From assembly GCF_030272615.1 (NCBI RefSeq), contig NC_081406.1, forward strand, positions 138,367,361 through 138,431,360: DNA of 64,000 bases. The letters are read 5' to 3'. Below the pieces are notes generated by a model that did not search any database, was not told where the DNA came from, and was given only the letters and a program-made list of their open reading frames with translations. Positions 32,580 through 43,288 of this stretch are shown here, one piece after another (within the stretch, counting starts at the first letter, position 1; every line of letters begins with the position of its first letter). A program made the translations under genes and the position numbers. Source of the stretch: Cryptomeria japonica (lineage: Eukaryota > Streptophyta > Pinopsida > Cupressales > Cupressaceae).

Positions 32580-33600
32580 TTCCTATGCACTATTGCTGTA
32601 AATAGAAGCTCTCAGGCTTCCCCTGCATTGAATGGAAGATCATTCTTCTAGCTAACTCCAAAATTTTTTTGTTGAGCTGAATTCACTGCTCCTTAGCTGA
32701 GGTGTTGGGGTCTGCCAAACTACCAATATCCGCATCAAGTTGAATCACCCTATCCTCCAAAGAAAGATTTCTCCATTGGCTGCTATATTTGCTAAATAAT
32801 CTGCCTGCCTGTTAGGCTCCCTGAAAACATGATTAATAATAATATGATTAAAATTATTGTAGATTTCAAGAGCCACAATGCCTGCAATTGCTAGCTGGGA
32901 GTTCTTCCAGTTCTCAATGCATTTATGACTAGAAGGGAATATCCTTCTACTTCCACTTTATCCAGGTGCATAACCTTGCATTTCGCAGCCCCATGATAAG
33001 AGCTTGGTATTCTGCTTCGTTATTGGATCCTTGAGGGATGGGTTTTTTCATCCTGCAAATAGTTTCTCCTTTCCAATTTCTGATTAGGCTTCCAGCTTCT
33101 GAAACTCCTGGATTCCCTCTGGAAGCACCATTGTAATTCAACTTGAACCAACCCTCCTGTGGTGTTTTCCAAACTGCTTCCTTTAATCTCTGAGACTTCG
33201 TTCCTCCCGGACCCACCACTTGAGTAGCCTTCAAACCAAACCATACTTTTCTCCTGTCAGCATCCCAATCTGTAAAGAAACATCTCAGATTCATGTCCCT
33301 CTGACTGCTGTTTGCCAACTCCACTATCAAGGCTTCTATTTTATTCAAAAGGGACAGCAACTCCATTTCCTTTTCTTGAAAAATTCTTCTATTTCTTTCT
33401 CTCCATAGTTCCCATAATAAAATAGAATGGCTTATTATCCATAAGCTTGAATATAATGCCTTCCTTTTTAAAAATGGCCAAGATTTGAACAAATCTACCA
33501 TATCATTCGGAAGAGCTCCTACCCAACCAAAGCCTTGCACAAAGCCAATGCCAGCACCTATTTAAGAATAATTTTTACCATGTATTGCCTGCACTAGAAA
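32580..33600 (-). pseudogene. LINE-type RNase H domain fragment
   Basis: Minus strand, 33540 to 32947 in one frame: the segment ILLWELWRERNRRIFQEKE, typical of the end of plant LINE polymerase proteins, is followed by an RNase H start GWFKLNYNGASRGNPGVSEA and SNNEAEYQALIMGLRNA. These keep the N/E/E-type positions, although the first catalytic Asp of the usual NFDGA is Asn (NYNGA). Past 32947 the domain continues in other frames with VEVEGYSLLVINALR and NHVFREPNRQADYLANIA (about 32770-32830), so frameshifts are present. No endonuclease or reverse transcriptase part is seen upstream, making this a truncated relic. A RNase H domain captured by another element is possible but less likely. Confidence 0.8.
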
Positions 33601-35688
33601 AATATGCAGCCATTGGTAGTTTTCACTTTGAGAAATACAGCCATTTTAAGTTGACACTAATAGAAAAATCGAAAGGGCACAGCCATTACTAGTTTTTACT
33701 TCTAGAATTGCCCCCATAGTGCTGTGTGCTTTTAACTAAAAGCTTCCATGCGGAGAAGCTTTGCCTAACCTCATTCACTTCAACGCATATGAGCTAACAG
33801 TGCTGCCTTCATGCTATAGTGGCAATAAATTTCTTTTGAAAGAAACATGACAATTTGGAGGCTAAGTTTATCTGACAGAAGGCAAAATTGCAGAGGGACT
33901 TGTATTTGTGTGAAGAAAGGAAGTCAGAAAAAAAGGAAATGATGATGTCCAAAAGTTAACTAAAGTATTTGATGCAGGCACTCCCCTGTTCTCTGTTATG
34001 TAAGCTATTAACTCAATATTGATAAAGAAACAAATGCAGCAGATTAAAAAATATAGCAAAAAAACATGGAAAACAGATAGTATGCCTCAAAGTTCAAACC
34101 AATGGAAAACACAGAAGATGTCAGTAAAATGGATGGAGTTTTCTTGACCCTGACTAATGGAAGCAATCCTAATATCTTTGCAGAATCTTGTAATCTCCTC
34201 TTATGCTTAGAGTACATGGGCATGGACCATTCTCTCCACAAAATGTATCCCCTAATATGCCATCATACTTTATCATGACAGTCATTTCCTATTCTTTTTA
34301 CGCTTTCTGTCATACTTATGAAATGTTGGAAAAGCATGAAATTTGTGGCTACCACCATTTTTAATATAACTGCTTTTCGCCTCGGATAAGTGTGCAGGGA
34401 ATTAAGAGTTGAAAAAGCATTTTCACTTTTTCAAACTTTGAAATGTCAAAATGCAAGCCATTTTTTTTTAAAATTTTGTGTTCAATCCAGAGTAATAGCA
34501 GCAAAATATTATAATCGCAGAATCCCCTGTTCATTTAGTTGGTGTAGTGATAAGATGTGATTGAGACTCCCCAACGACATCATTGTCACTTGCAATGAAA
34601 ATGAAGGGCTTAAGAGCTTAATATAAGAAAAATAAGATATTAATGCTGTTGCAAAGGTACATAAGGACTAGTTTTATACAATATCTCTGTTTTGAATGCC
34701 TTTTTCAGTATCCTTTACAGCTATGCTTTCAGCTCTGCATATCTTCATGGTGAACTTTTTTGAAATGTTTTCTTGTGTCAATGGGAGTGGACTAAAAGGA
34801 GGCTTTAATGTGGTTGCTAGTATACATGTATACAAAGTTCATCTGTTGCAATCCAGAAATGCAGAGGCTCAATCCCTTGAGCTATTTACACTTAACAATT
34901 GGCTACCGTGCAGTTAGAGGCTATGCTTCTCTTCTTGCCATGAAAATTACCAAACCCATCTGCAATTTCAGCTATCTAATACAGACGATGCAGTGCTTCA
35001 ATATGTTTTGAGCTAGGTGGAGGCTGTCAGTCAGCTCAAATACAGAGCTGTGGTGTTCAATGACTGGAAATCAAAATGAGCATTGATAATCTGAGGTGTA
35101 GCATGTGGAAAAGCAACTGTGGTTTCAGAAAAAGAGCATTTTCCTTCTAGAACAAGCCTGCACCTTGCCATTATGTTTCCCCAAGTGTTCATGATGGGCT
35201 TGAATAAATTCTCTGCCAATCCATTTAGAAATGTGGCTTCCCATAAAATATTTCTTCCTACTGACCACTAATCTATGTCAACTGTTTGTAAAATCACTGT
35301 GTGTTTAATGAAACTTGTTCTAATAATGAATATGCCAGTGGCTGGAAATTGAAGCAGAGCGGGGAAGGAAAGCAGGGATTTTGGAGTCGGTTTTGTATGA
35401 TATTACAATCCAGAAGGAAGTTGGTTCATGCAAGGTTTGCAAAGGAGGAGTTAGGGTGGATTTAAAGGTTTGGTGGAGAGATAGACACAGAAAGAGCTCC
35501 AGGCGTTTTGCTGCAAAGGGCGGAGTCGTGTTTGCAAGTGATGAGTCTGTGTAGAGTGCTCTGTGGAGGTTGAACAAATCTTGTCTATAGAATTGCTTGA
35601 AATGGAATGTGAGGGGATGCGTTTGGATTAACTTATCTGCTAAATGGATATGAAACTGGTTACTGAGAAACATGGTATGTTGAAGTAG
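33601..35688. other. Intergenic DNA, nothing recognised
   Basis: Open frames in this stretch are short and resemble no family I know. A phrase CAGCCATT...TAGTTTT recurs near 33611, 33641 and 33680. No element ends were recognised. Confidence 0.5.
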
Positions 35689-35776
35689 CAATGGAGATTG
35701 ACCAAATCTTGATTTGCACTAGGGGTGACAGTGGAGGTTGACCAAATCTTGATTTGCACAAGGGGTGGCAGCGGAG
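35689..35776. repeat. Short direct tandem duplication (~44 bp, two copies)
   Basis: The phrase TTGACCAAATCTTGATTTGC occurs twice 44 bases apart, each followed by AC(T/A)AGGGGTG(A/G)CAG. Confidence 0.8.
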
Positions 35777-35785
35777 TTGGTTCCA

Positions 35786-36371
35786 TAGGTCTGGAATCAA
35801 TAGTCATAAATGTAGGTAAATAAGACTAATGAAAAACATGAATGGTTTGTTTTTGACTCACCATATCATATAGGCCCTAGTGGTGAAATGTTAGAAGCCA
35901 GTAAGGACTAAGAAAAATAAATAGTAAATGAGTTTTCAGAGGAAATCGAGAGCAACTTAAACCGTACCTTTGCCTTGCTTAAAGCTAGAAGCATGATTAA
36001 ACCAGGTTGCCTGGTGATTGTTGTTTCAGATATGCTGCACCCAATAAGGTCATGAATGTTTCATAGTAATTGTTCCTTTATAGGTGTGGAATCAATAGTC
36101 ATAAATGTAGGTAAATAAGATTAATGAAAACATGAATGGTTTGTTTTTGACTCACCATATCTATAGGCCCTAGTGGTGAAGTGTTAGAAGCCAGTAAGGA
36201 CTAACAAAAATAAATAGTAAATGAGTTTTCAGAGGAAATCGAGAGCAATTTAACTGTACCTTTGCCTTGCTTAAAGCTAGGGCATGATTAAACCAGGCTG
36301 CGTGGTGATTGTTGTTTCAGATATGCTGCAACCAATAAGGTCATGAATGTTTCGTAGTAAGGTTCCTTTGT
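35786..36371. repeat. Direct tandem duplication of ~295 bp
   Basis: Copy 1 at 35786-36080 and copy 2 at 36081-36371, both beginning TAGGT(C/G)TGGAATCAATAGTC. They differ by few substitutions and small indels, so this duplication is younger than most repeats in the window. No gene is inside. Confidence 0.9.
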
Positions 36372-36860
36372 TCTCTATTCAGTTGTTTTTTCTTCTCGCG
36401 ACCTTTGCTACTAGTTTAGGAGGGAGTGTTTTGTTGGTAAGGAAAATTTAGCTTAGTGGCTTCAAGATACTTTATAAAGGTCATTCTGAAAAGAAGTCAA
36501 CGGTAAAGAAGACTTGCTTTGGTAGTTTAAATTGTACGAGCTACAATTAAAATAACATGTGCTACGTTTATTCATTGTCTATTCAGATGAACAATACATG
36601 CATGTGCGACATTTGTTCGTTATCTATTGAGACGGACCATGTATGTATGTATTAGTAGAGCTTTTGTTTTCTTCTGGAATATTTGACATTTAGCTTAGTG
36701 GCTTCAAGATAGTTTATAAAAGTCATTCTGAAAAGAGTCAACTGTAAAGTAGACTTGTTTTGGTATGTTTAAATTGTACGAGCTACAATTAACCTAACAT
36801 GTGTTATTTTTATTCATTATCTATTCAGACGAACAAAACATATATATGCTACATTTATTC

Positions 36861-37253
36861 CCAAGTTACCAGTTTGGGTTTGGTTACGTAAACCCAGTTC
36901 GTGGGTTCAGGTAAAAATTATTTTGCCCTTTGGATTCGTGGGTCAGGTTCGTCTGTACACACACACATATCTATGTATGTATGTATGAATGTATTTATAT
37001 ACATACATACATACATATACATACATTAGGGTTTTTGGATGAAAAAAGGTCAAAAATGTATGTTTTTGTTATGTTTTGGTGCTCAGTGCCTTTGGATACG
37101 CCTGGGTTGGTGCGTGGTGAACACAAACACCTGGGTACGTACCCAGGGCGTACCCAGGTAAACCCCCAGTTGAACCCGAACCCAGAGGAACCTGGTTCGG
37201 GTGGGTGGACCAAAATTGGCGAACCCGATAACATAGATAACCCAGTAACATAG
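36861..37253. mobile_element. hAT-like miniature inverted-repeat element, 393 bp
   Basis: Flanked by ATTTATTC (36853-36860) and ATTTATTG (37254-37261), an 8-bp duplication with one difference. Termini CCAAGTTACCAG and CTATGTTACTGG (right end, reverse complement) agree at 8 of 12 positions. Removing it restores the 242-bp repeat. An 8-bp duplication is characteristic of hAT elements. Contains CA and ATGT/ACAT microsatellites at about 36957-37026 and GAACCCG/CGGGTT words. No coding capacity. Confidence 0.7.
36975..37026. repeat. Inverted ATGT / ACAT microsatellite (hairpin)
   Basis: TATGTATGTATG at about 36974-36985 is mirrored by CATACATACATACATA at about 37001-37024, so the two can pair as a stem. 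Confidence 0.75.
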
Positions 37254-37320
37254 ATTTATTGATTATCTATTCAGACGAACTATACATATATGTATTAGTA
37301 GAGCTTTTCTATCTGTGAGA

Positions 37321-37801
37321 AACTTTCAGCCAGCTGTCAAGAACTGGCAGAGCTTGGAGGTGGGTCCCTTTTGCTCAGTAACTTAGTTGAATTTTGAGAA
37401 ATTAGAAGTCCCTGATGAAGAAAATATATTCAGTAATATCCAGGAAAACTCTGATGTTTTAGAGCTTCTCATTGATATAAGTAAGAAAAATTCTGCAAAA
37501 TGAGCTTAAAATCATGCCAATAGATAGCTATTGTTAAAACGATAGTTTCCCTAATACCAAGTGCCTCAAACATGCTTCCAATGCATAAAAAATTCTGACA
37601 ATTTAAGAGCATTCTAATGGTTCTGTTCAACATGCTTCCAATCAATTCAAAATTGGTTGCGCCACAATTTTTAAGAAACATAATTTTCTTGGTTGGAAGG
37701 ATTTTGCAAAGAAATATTTGTGAACTTTAATAAAAAAAGGATAAATTATCTAATGTCAAAGTCAAACATGGGTGTTCCCTTGCTTCAAACCCATTGGTGT
37801 A
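37321..37801. other. Intergenic DNA, nothing recognised
   Basis: No coding or element signature seen. A phrase ACATGCTTCCAAT recurs at 37569 and 37630. Confidence 0.5.
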
Positions 37802-37809
37802 TTTGTAGA

Positions 37810-38150
37810 CTAAGTCACAAGGTTCGAATTCGACAGCCATGAAATTCAGATGAAATTCGACAAGGGAAAAATTCGAAAAAAAAATCTGATAAAATTCGCC
37901 TTATATAATTTTGTTTATTTTTAAATTTATGTATACTTCTAATAAATTATCAGAATAGCAACCCTTGTTGGAGAAAATCTGAGGGCGACCCAACAGTTGC
38001 AGACACCCATGACCCAATAGATACAAAGCATATACAAAGAATACCCACGACCAGCTGAGTTGTGTTTAGAGGCGGATAGCAGTGTTTTATAGAGGAAATT
38101 CGATTAAATTCGAACCTCATCCATGAAAATCGCCGTATCCTGTGACTTAG
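37810..38150. mobile_element. hAT-like miniature inverted-repeat element, 341 bp, TSD TTTGTAGA
   Basis: Perfect 8-bp duplication TTTGTAGA at 37802-37809 and 38151-38158. Terminal inverted repeat CTAAGTCACA (10 of 10). Subterminal AATTCGA motifs occur near both ends (for example 37825, 37856, 38098, 38107), a feature of hAT non-autonomous elements. No coding capacity. Confidence 0.85.
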
Positions 38151-38704
38151 TTTGTAGATGATTTCAAGATTGGATAAAAAGGAAGTGAAAGTTAAAGTCT
38201 AAGTAACAAGATATGCTTTGTACATGACTGGGTTACTCGGTAAGGCATATCTTCTCTCACTGAGAAAATCATAGATTAGAGTCACAATTGTGTTTAACAT
38301 CCACCCAAAGAAACATTGAATATGGAGACTTTTTTTTAGAGGATATGCAATAGGTTTACAAATCTCAAATTTCAATACAAGTTTATAAAGAACATGCAGT
38401 CTTTTGAGATTTACTGAATAAGTAGACAATAGTTTACCAGGCTGGGTGAGCCAGTTGAGACATGACATCAGATTCTAGGCCTAATCAGCTGAGACTTGTT
38501 TATCTACCCAGGCACAAAAGTTAATCCCCTTTAATTGATCTAAAAGTATTGAGTAGACAGGAATATTAAATATGGATGGAACTTGGAGGTATTGGAAAAT
38601 CTGTCTAACTAATACTTAAAATTCTGAGTACATTATTTTTAATTGTGATCTCTACTTATTAGCAGAATCAGTATTTATTATTTAATTTTGAAGCTTTTTT
38701 TACA
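38151..38704. other. Intergenic DNA, nothing recognised
   Basis: Short open frames only, no family resemblance and no repeat structure noted. Confidence 0.5.
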
Positions 38705-39123
38705 ACCCTTAAAAGCTCTCCTTCCAAGATCCATCATGATTGGAGCCTGAGCTCTTGCTTGTTGTCAAGGATTGTGCCTGAGCATGATGCCTTCCAGCAA
38801 CCAGCTCCCAAGCTTGCCACTGATTGAGATGCCCTGGCTGAGACTCTGTAGCACGTGTTGCCATTCTACCCTCCATGATTTCAAGGATTGCGGACATACA
38901 AGGCCTTGCACCAGGATTCTCATAGGTGCGCAATAGACCAGCATAAATCATTCACACCACTTCTTCTTCATTGTATCCTGATGGTGATAGGTTTGTATTT
39001 ACCAATTCGAGAGTCTTCTTATCCTCGTATAAATGCCAAGCCGGTATTACCAACTCAGATATTTTGTTATTCATTCAAGAAGATAACTCCTTTCTTCTTC
39101 CAAGCTCATTTCTGTGTGGGTTG

Positions 39124-40074
39124 TGTTGAAATTAAATAGCTAGTTCGAATTATTTGATGGCAAATATATATATTGTAATAACTTAAGTGATTACAATACT
39201 TGTAACTTGTAATAAAAAGGGCAGGTCCTATTTGGGCAATTGATTTAACTTGTAAATTGTATATGGGTCCTGACCCATATGTAACTTGTAAATTCAAAAT
39301 TATATCTTGGCGCCAGAATATGCAAGGCCGACCAAGGTTTATTGTTGACATGAATTCATATATAAGTAAGATGATTTGAGGATCACATATGATCAATCAC
39401 AAGTGAATATATATCTCTCTACCTTATGTGATCTGCTTCCAGCTGCAATCATCATCATCAGCAAAAGGATATTCATCAAGGGTGAGCGAACTTCAGCGAA
39501 TTGGTTTCTTGTTGAAGCGAATCTGATCTAGGAGTGCAAATCTGTCCTAGGGCATCCAAACCTCATAAACTCCACTGAATTTCTGTTCTTGTGGCTGGGC
39601 GAATTAGTATGGAATCTGAGCTGTGAATCTACCTTATATCTGGGCGAACTATTGATCATTCTGAGCTGCATTCCAGACCTGAATCTGATCAGCATTGTGG
39701 AGCAGACTTGTGCCAATTATGGGCGACTATGCTGGGCGATATTGAGTTGTCTAACTCACTAATTTAAGAGCAGCAATCATCCTCTTCTGTGGTGCCGAAA
39801 CCCTACTTGTGGGATCAGCGAATTAGGGCCTGCACATCAGTGATTTAGATTGGGCAAAGCTCTGCCCTAGGTTGATGATTTAATCAGATAAGTGATCTGA
39901 TCTTCATTGTACTTGTAATTTGCTCATGATTAAAGGATTTTGATCTTGACTTGATGCTGGGTTTTTCTTCCAAGAGGGAGGTTTTCCCAGGGTATTCTTG
40001 GTGTCTTGTCTCTTTTGTGTGATTGCTTTGTGTTATTTCTAAGTTATATTTAAATCCGATCACTAAAATCAACA
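39124..40074. mobile_element. Solo LTR, 951 bp, TSD GGTTG, inside kinase exon
   Basis: Starts TGTTGAAATTAA and ends AAAATCAACA, giving TGTTGA/TCAACA inverted tips. GGTTG lies directly on both sides (39119-39123 and 40075-40079). Joining the flanks restores kinase-like reading across the junction ([11 protein letters not shown] on one side, WHLYEDKKTLELVNTNLSPS on the other). Near the 3' tip, GGAGGTTTTCCCAGGGTATTC resembles plant copia LTR ends. No internal element sequence remains, so it arose by recombination between two LTRs. LTR orientation is not proven. Confidence 0.9.
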
Positions 40075-41734
40075 GGTTGTGCCGTTCACAACTTAAGCAT
40101 GACAAATCCGAAGCCGTAAACATCTGACTTCTTTGAGAGATGCCCTTTCAAAGCATATTCTGGAGCCAGATACCCCCTGAATATTTGACATGGAAAGAAG
40201 GATTAGCAGAATGGAAGATACCTGTGGAGTATAAAGAAATTTATAAATATATGGTACTTTTTCAGCTTACATGGTTCCAGCCACTGCTGACATGAGTACT
40301 TTCCTCATCAAATAACAGTGCCAAACCAAAATCGGGGAGTTTGGGATTGAAATGTTTATCTAGAAGAATATTTGTACGCTTGATGTCTCTATGCACAATT
40401 CTTAGAAGTGAATATTCATGTAGATAAATTTTTTACCGGGCAGGCCAACCTAGCTCCCAGCCTCACTGGAATATGAGAATTAGAATCAGAATACAAGATA
40501 TAAAATCAGTTCCCATTTACTGTGTGTTATGACTTAATAGTTAATAGCCAGTTTACGATGAATTTTCTGTACAGTGTAATAGGTTATAGATATAGGATAG
40601 CTTTACCAAATAAAGCTTGAGCAAGGTTGTCATTTCTATGTATTCGTATGCTAGTAGAATATCACCTCCTCCTACACGTTACCCATATCTTTTAACAAGA
40701 TTTGGATATTGCACTGCAGAGATAGTGCTTAATTCAGAAACTCATTATTCCCTTGTTTCGACAAATTGTGACAGTTGCTTTATTGCTACTTTTCTTCTAC
40801 CTGGTAGTATGCCCTGCTCAGTATGTCTTCTGTCATAAGCTTATAACAATACTGTAATAAGCATTTCATTCATTCCCTGAGAAGCACCAATGTAACTGTT
40901 ATGCACATGTTTCAGGATAATTGACTATGTAGAATCAACTTAAATTTTAGGGTGTATATAAATTTACCTTGTAAACTGCACCAAATTCATCTCGTCTTAT
41001 CTTACTTTTGGGATCAATTTTTTTGGTTGCAATTTTAGACAGCCTCAAGCTAAAATAATTGCCTGTCATTTTCTTTAATTCTGCTAACCCTCTAACCACA
41101 TTCAGGAAGAATTCAATAAATGAGTTTATAGGACATAAAGTGAAAACATTGATGGAATTAGATGGTATCAGTTTTGAAAATTACTCACCTTTGTCCCTCA
41201 TAACAAAGAGTAGAATATGCTGCCCCACATTTTTGTCTTCTTGATAAAGATTAAAGACTTAATTAACAAAAGGCCCAGGGTCACCTCTACTCCTACAATA
41301 ATTATAGCTATTTTAATAGCCTTAGTATTCTTGGGAATATGGATTTTGAATTCTGCCAGATGGATATTCAGTGATACCAGTTAGCATCAGAAAAAGGAGA
41401 GATAACAAAAAATTCATTTATTAAAGAACACCACAATTGGTAATTACCACACGATTGAAAAACATCAGGCTATCCGGCTGGCATTCAGCACAATAAACAG
41501 TTGAAAAACAATGAAAAATTCCTGCATAATGTATTAAGTTACAGCTATAGTAGCTGAAACCAAAAGGTCCTTATGATTCTTCTTGTAACTTGCTAGGATA
41601 TTATCTGTGTCATTGATAGGGAAGTTCTTAACAACTGCAAGATTTTCATTCGCAGCTTCCTCCATTATGTTATAATCTTTCTACACATTGCTTCCCTGCA
41701 TAGTTTTTTATCAGTTTGACTAAGCACAATTGTT

Positions 41735-42006
41735 AGACTTAGTCAAATTTCAACACACGAAATTTTGTCAAATTTCTTATCCTTTTTGTAGTGATTAAAG
41801 ATATTAAAAAATCAGACTTCAATCTTGGTGCAGACACGTAAATACTGGAACAAACTCCTAAAAGCCTCAAAGACTTAGTCAAATTTCATCACACGAAATT
41901 TTGTCAAATTTCTTATCCTTTTTGTAGTGATTAAAGATATTAAAAAATCAGACTTCAATCTTGGTGCAGACACCTCAATACTGGAACAAACTCCTAAAAG
42001 CCTCAA
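41735..42006. repeat. Tandem duplication of 136 bp in pseudogene intron
   Basis: 41735-41870 and 41871-42006, both starting AGACTTAGTCAAATTTCA, nearly identical. It lies just 3' (in gene sense) of the malectin exon donor at 42022. Confidence 0.9.
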
Positions 42007-42374
42007 GGAGATAGGATATACCTGAATGTGGACATCAAATATCCACACTATTTTTGAATTTTTGGCATCAGGAAACTGTATCTCTGCGAAGTGGAGTTGT
42101 ACATAGTATGGTCCATTTTGGAGGCCCATGCGACAATACCTCTGTGAGGAAGGTGAAATACATGCTATGTTGTACAGTTGAGGATCAATGGAGTTAGGTG
42201 GGCTGTTAACCTTAACTATACGTGGAATCTTGAACTCAGGCATGTATTCTGTAATGTTTCATAAAATAACCTATATTACTAAGACTCCAATTTTGCTTGG
42301 GACTCATTGAATGTTGAGTATGAATCATGTTCATTAGAATCATTGTCAAAACGAAGTCTATGAGCAGAGGTTTT

Positions 42375-42697
42375 TAGTTGTTCTTCACAGTTAATAGCCA
42401 AATGATAACCTGCTAAGGAGTCCCGAATGCATGAAAGTTTTAATAACTGCACCACAGAGTTACATAACAAAACATGTGTACAAGAGATGATTCTTAAATG
42501 CTTAGATGGCTCTGAATATATAAGTGTTCCCACGAACACTTAATTAGTTGTTCTTCACAGTTAATAAGGAGTCCCAAATGCATGAAAGTTTTAATAACTG
42601 CACCACAGAGTTACATAACAGAACATGTGTACAAGAGATGATTCTTAAATGCTTAGATGGCTCTGAATATATAAGTGTTCCCATTAACACTTAATTA
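42375..42697. repeat. Tandem duplication of ~170 bp covering part of a malectin exon
   Basis: 42375-42544 and 42545-42697, both starting TAGTTGTTCTTCACAGTTAA. Copy 2 lacks about 20 bases. The duplicated part includes codons for the malectin start (AINCEE), adding another lesion to the kinase pseudogene. Confidence 0.88.
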
Positions 42698-42755
42698 AAC
42701 ATGAATGGTTATTGCGGAACAAACATTGAAATTCATTATTGACAAAGGAGACAAT

Positions 42756-43288
42756 TGTAATGTCCCCTAATTGGCATATACCTGATTTTTGCCCAAAGTG
42801 ACAATTATACAGCATAATTTGTTTACACATAGCGGTCTATAATTAATAGCTATTGAACTTTTGAAGTAAATAAGCAATTAAGTTACATAACACCACCCAT
42901 TTGGGTCTAATCTATAGTTTCATTTCCAATAATCAACCATAATAGGGATTGGAGAGGAGAGCACAATAGGGTGCCCAGAAATCATTCACCACAACTTTGC
43001 CCAAGGGCTTGATATAACACCCCTTAGTCCACAAGTGGCAGGAACACCCGTCCATCCAACATGGGGTGGGCTGCTTAGATTGGGGAACCCGTCTACTACT
43101 CCTAATCGCGTCTCCTTACTAACCTGTACATATTGTTTCTATTCTTTAGATTTGCTTCCAACAACCAACCATTGTAGGGATTTGTGAGGAAAGCGCAATA
43201 TGGTGCTCATAAATCATTTGTCGCAACTAAGCCCAAGGGTATGATGTAATACCCCTTGGCCCGAAAGTGGCGAGAACTTTTGTCCATT
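42756..43288. repeat. TGTAATGTCC-type LTR-like block, internally duplicated
   Basis: Starts TGTAATGTCCCC after a purine-rich stretch. It holds two diverged copies of a ~235-bp unit with AATCAACCA, CACAATAGGGTG and GCCCAAGGG words (about 42895-43130 and 43135 onward). The second unit is interrupted at 43288 by element C and continues at 46607 (CCATCCAACATGGGGTGGGC). A related block lies at 49079-49542. Confidence 0.65.

Larger units (their letters stand above)
36446..37320. repeat. Direct tandem duplication of ~242 bp, second copy split by a miniature element
   Basis: Copy 1 is 36446-36687. Copy 2 starts at 36688 (ATTTAGCTTAGTGGCTTCAA) and runs to 36860, is interrupted by 36861-37253, and resumes at about 37254-37320 (GATTATCTATTCAGACGAAC, ATTAGTAGAGCTTTT). 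Copy 1 shows the uninterrupted order. Confidence 0.82.
38705..42430 (-). pseudogene. Malectin/LRR-type receptor-like kinase pseudogene (LRR-VIII-like)
   Basis: Minus-strand exons recognisable in gene order. Malectin: about 42280-42430 (YHLAINCEEQ) and 42022-42243 (YCRMGLQNGPYYVQLHFAEI ending FDVHIQ at a GTATAT donor). Kinase: 40968-41060 (YFSLRLSKIATKKIDPKSKI, then FGAVYK, GTAAAT donor); about 40606-40815 (KVAIKQLS, YPNLVKRYG, AYEYIE); 40271-40437 ([20 protein letters not shown] and [15 protein letters not shown]); 40176 downward ([20 protein letters not shown]) to the end at about 38705 (GYNEEEVV*MIYAGLL, NPGARPCMSAILEIMEG). HRD, DFG and the VAIK lysine survive. The Gly-rich loop is lost (KIRRDEFGAVYK) and stops occur, for example in YG*RVG and VV*MIY. 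The LRR and signal-peptide part is not seen. Living relatives are plasma-membrane kinases. A solo LTR splits the last exon. Confidence 0.83.

Noticed and set aside
34530-34620. tRNA-derived SINE head (TTGGTGTAGTGATAAGATG resembles a pol III A box)
   Set aside because: No matching B box at the right distance and no poly(A) or target duplication was found.
35320-35691. 123-codon minus-strand open frame as a gene
   Set aside because: Composition is low-complexity His/Leu/Ser, there is no family resemblance, and it overlaps duplicated non-coding sequence.
38705-42430. Functional receptor kinase gene
   Set aside because: In-frame stops, lost Gly-rich loop, tandem duplications inside exons or introns, missing LRR part and an LTR within the last exon.
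42756-42770. TGTAATGTCCCC as the true start of units C and D
   Set aside because: Unit B has a perfect target duplication starting at TGTTGTGA, and C and D each interrupt a TGTAATG-type block at a different internal point, so the block is a separate host repeat.
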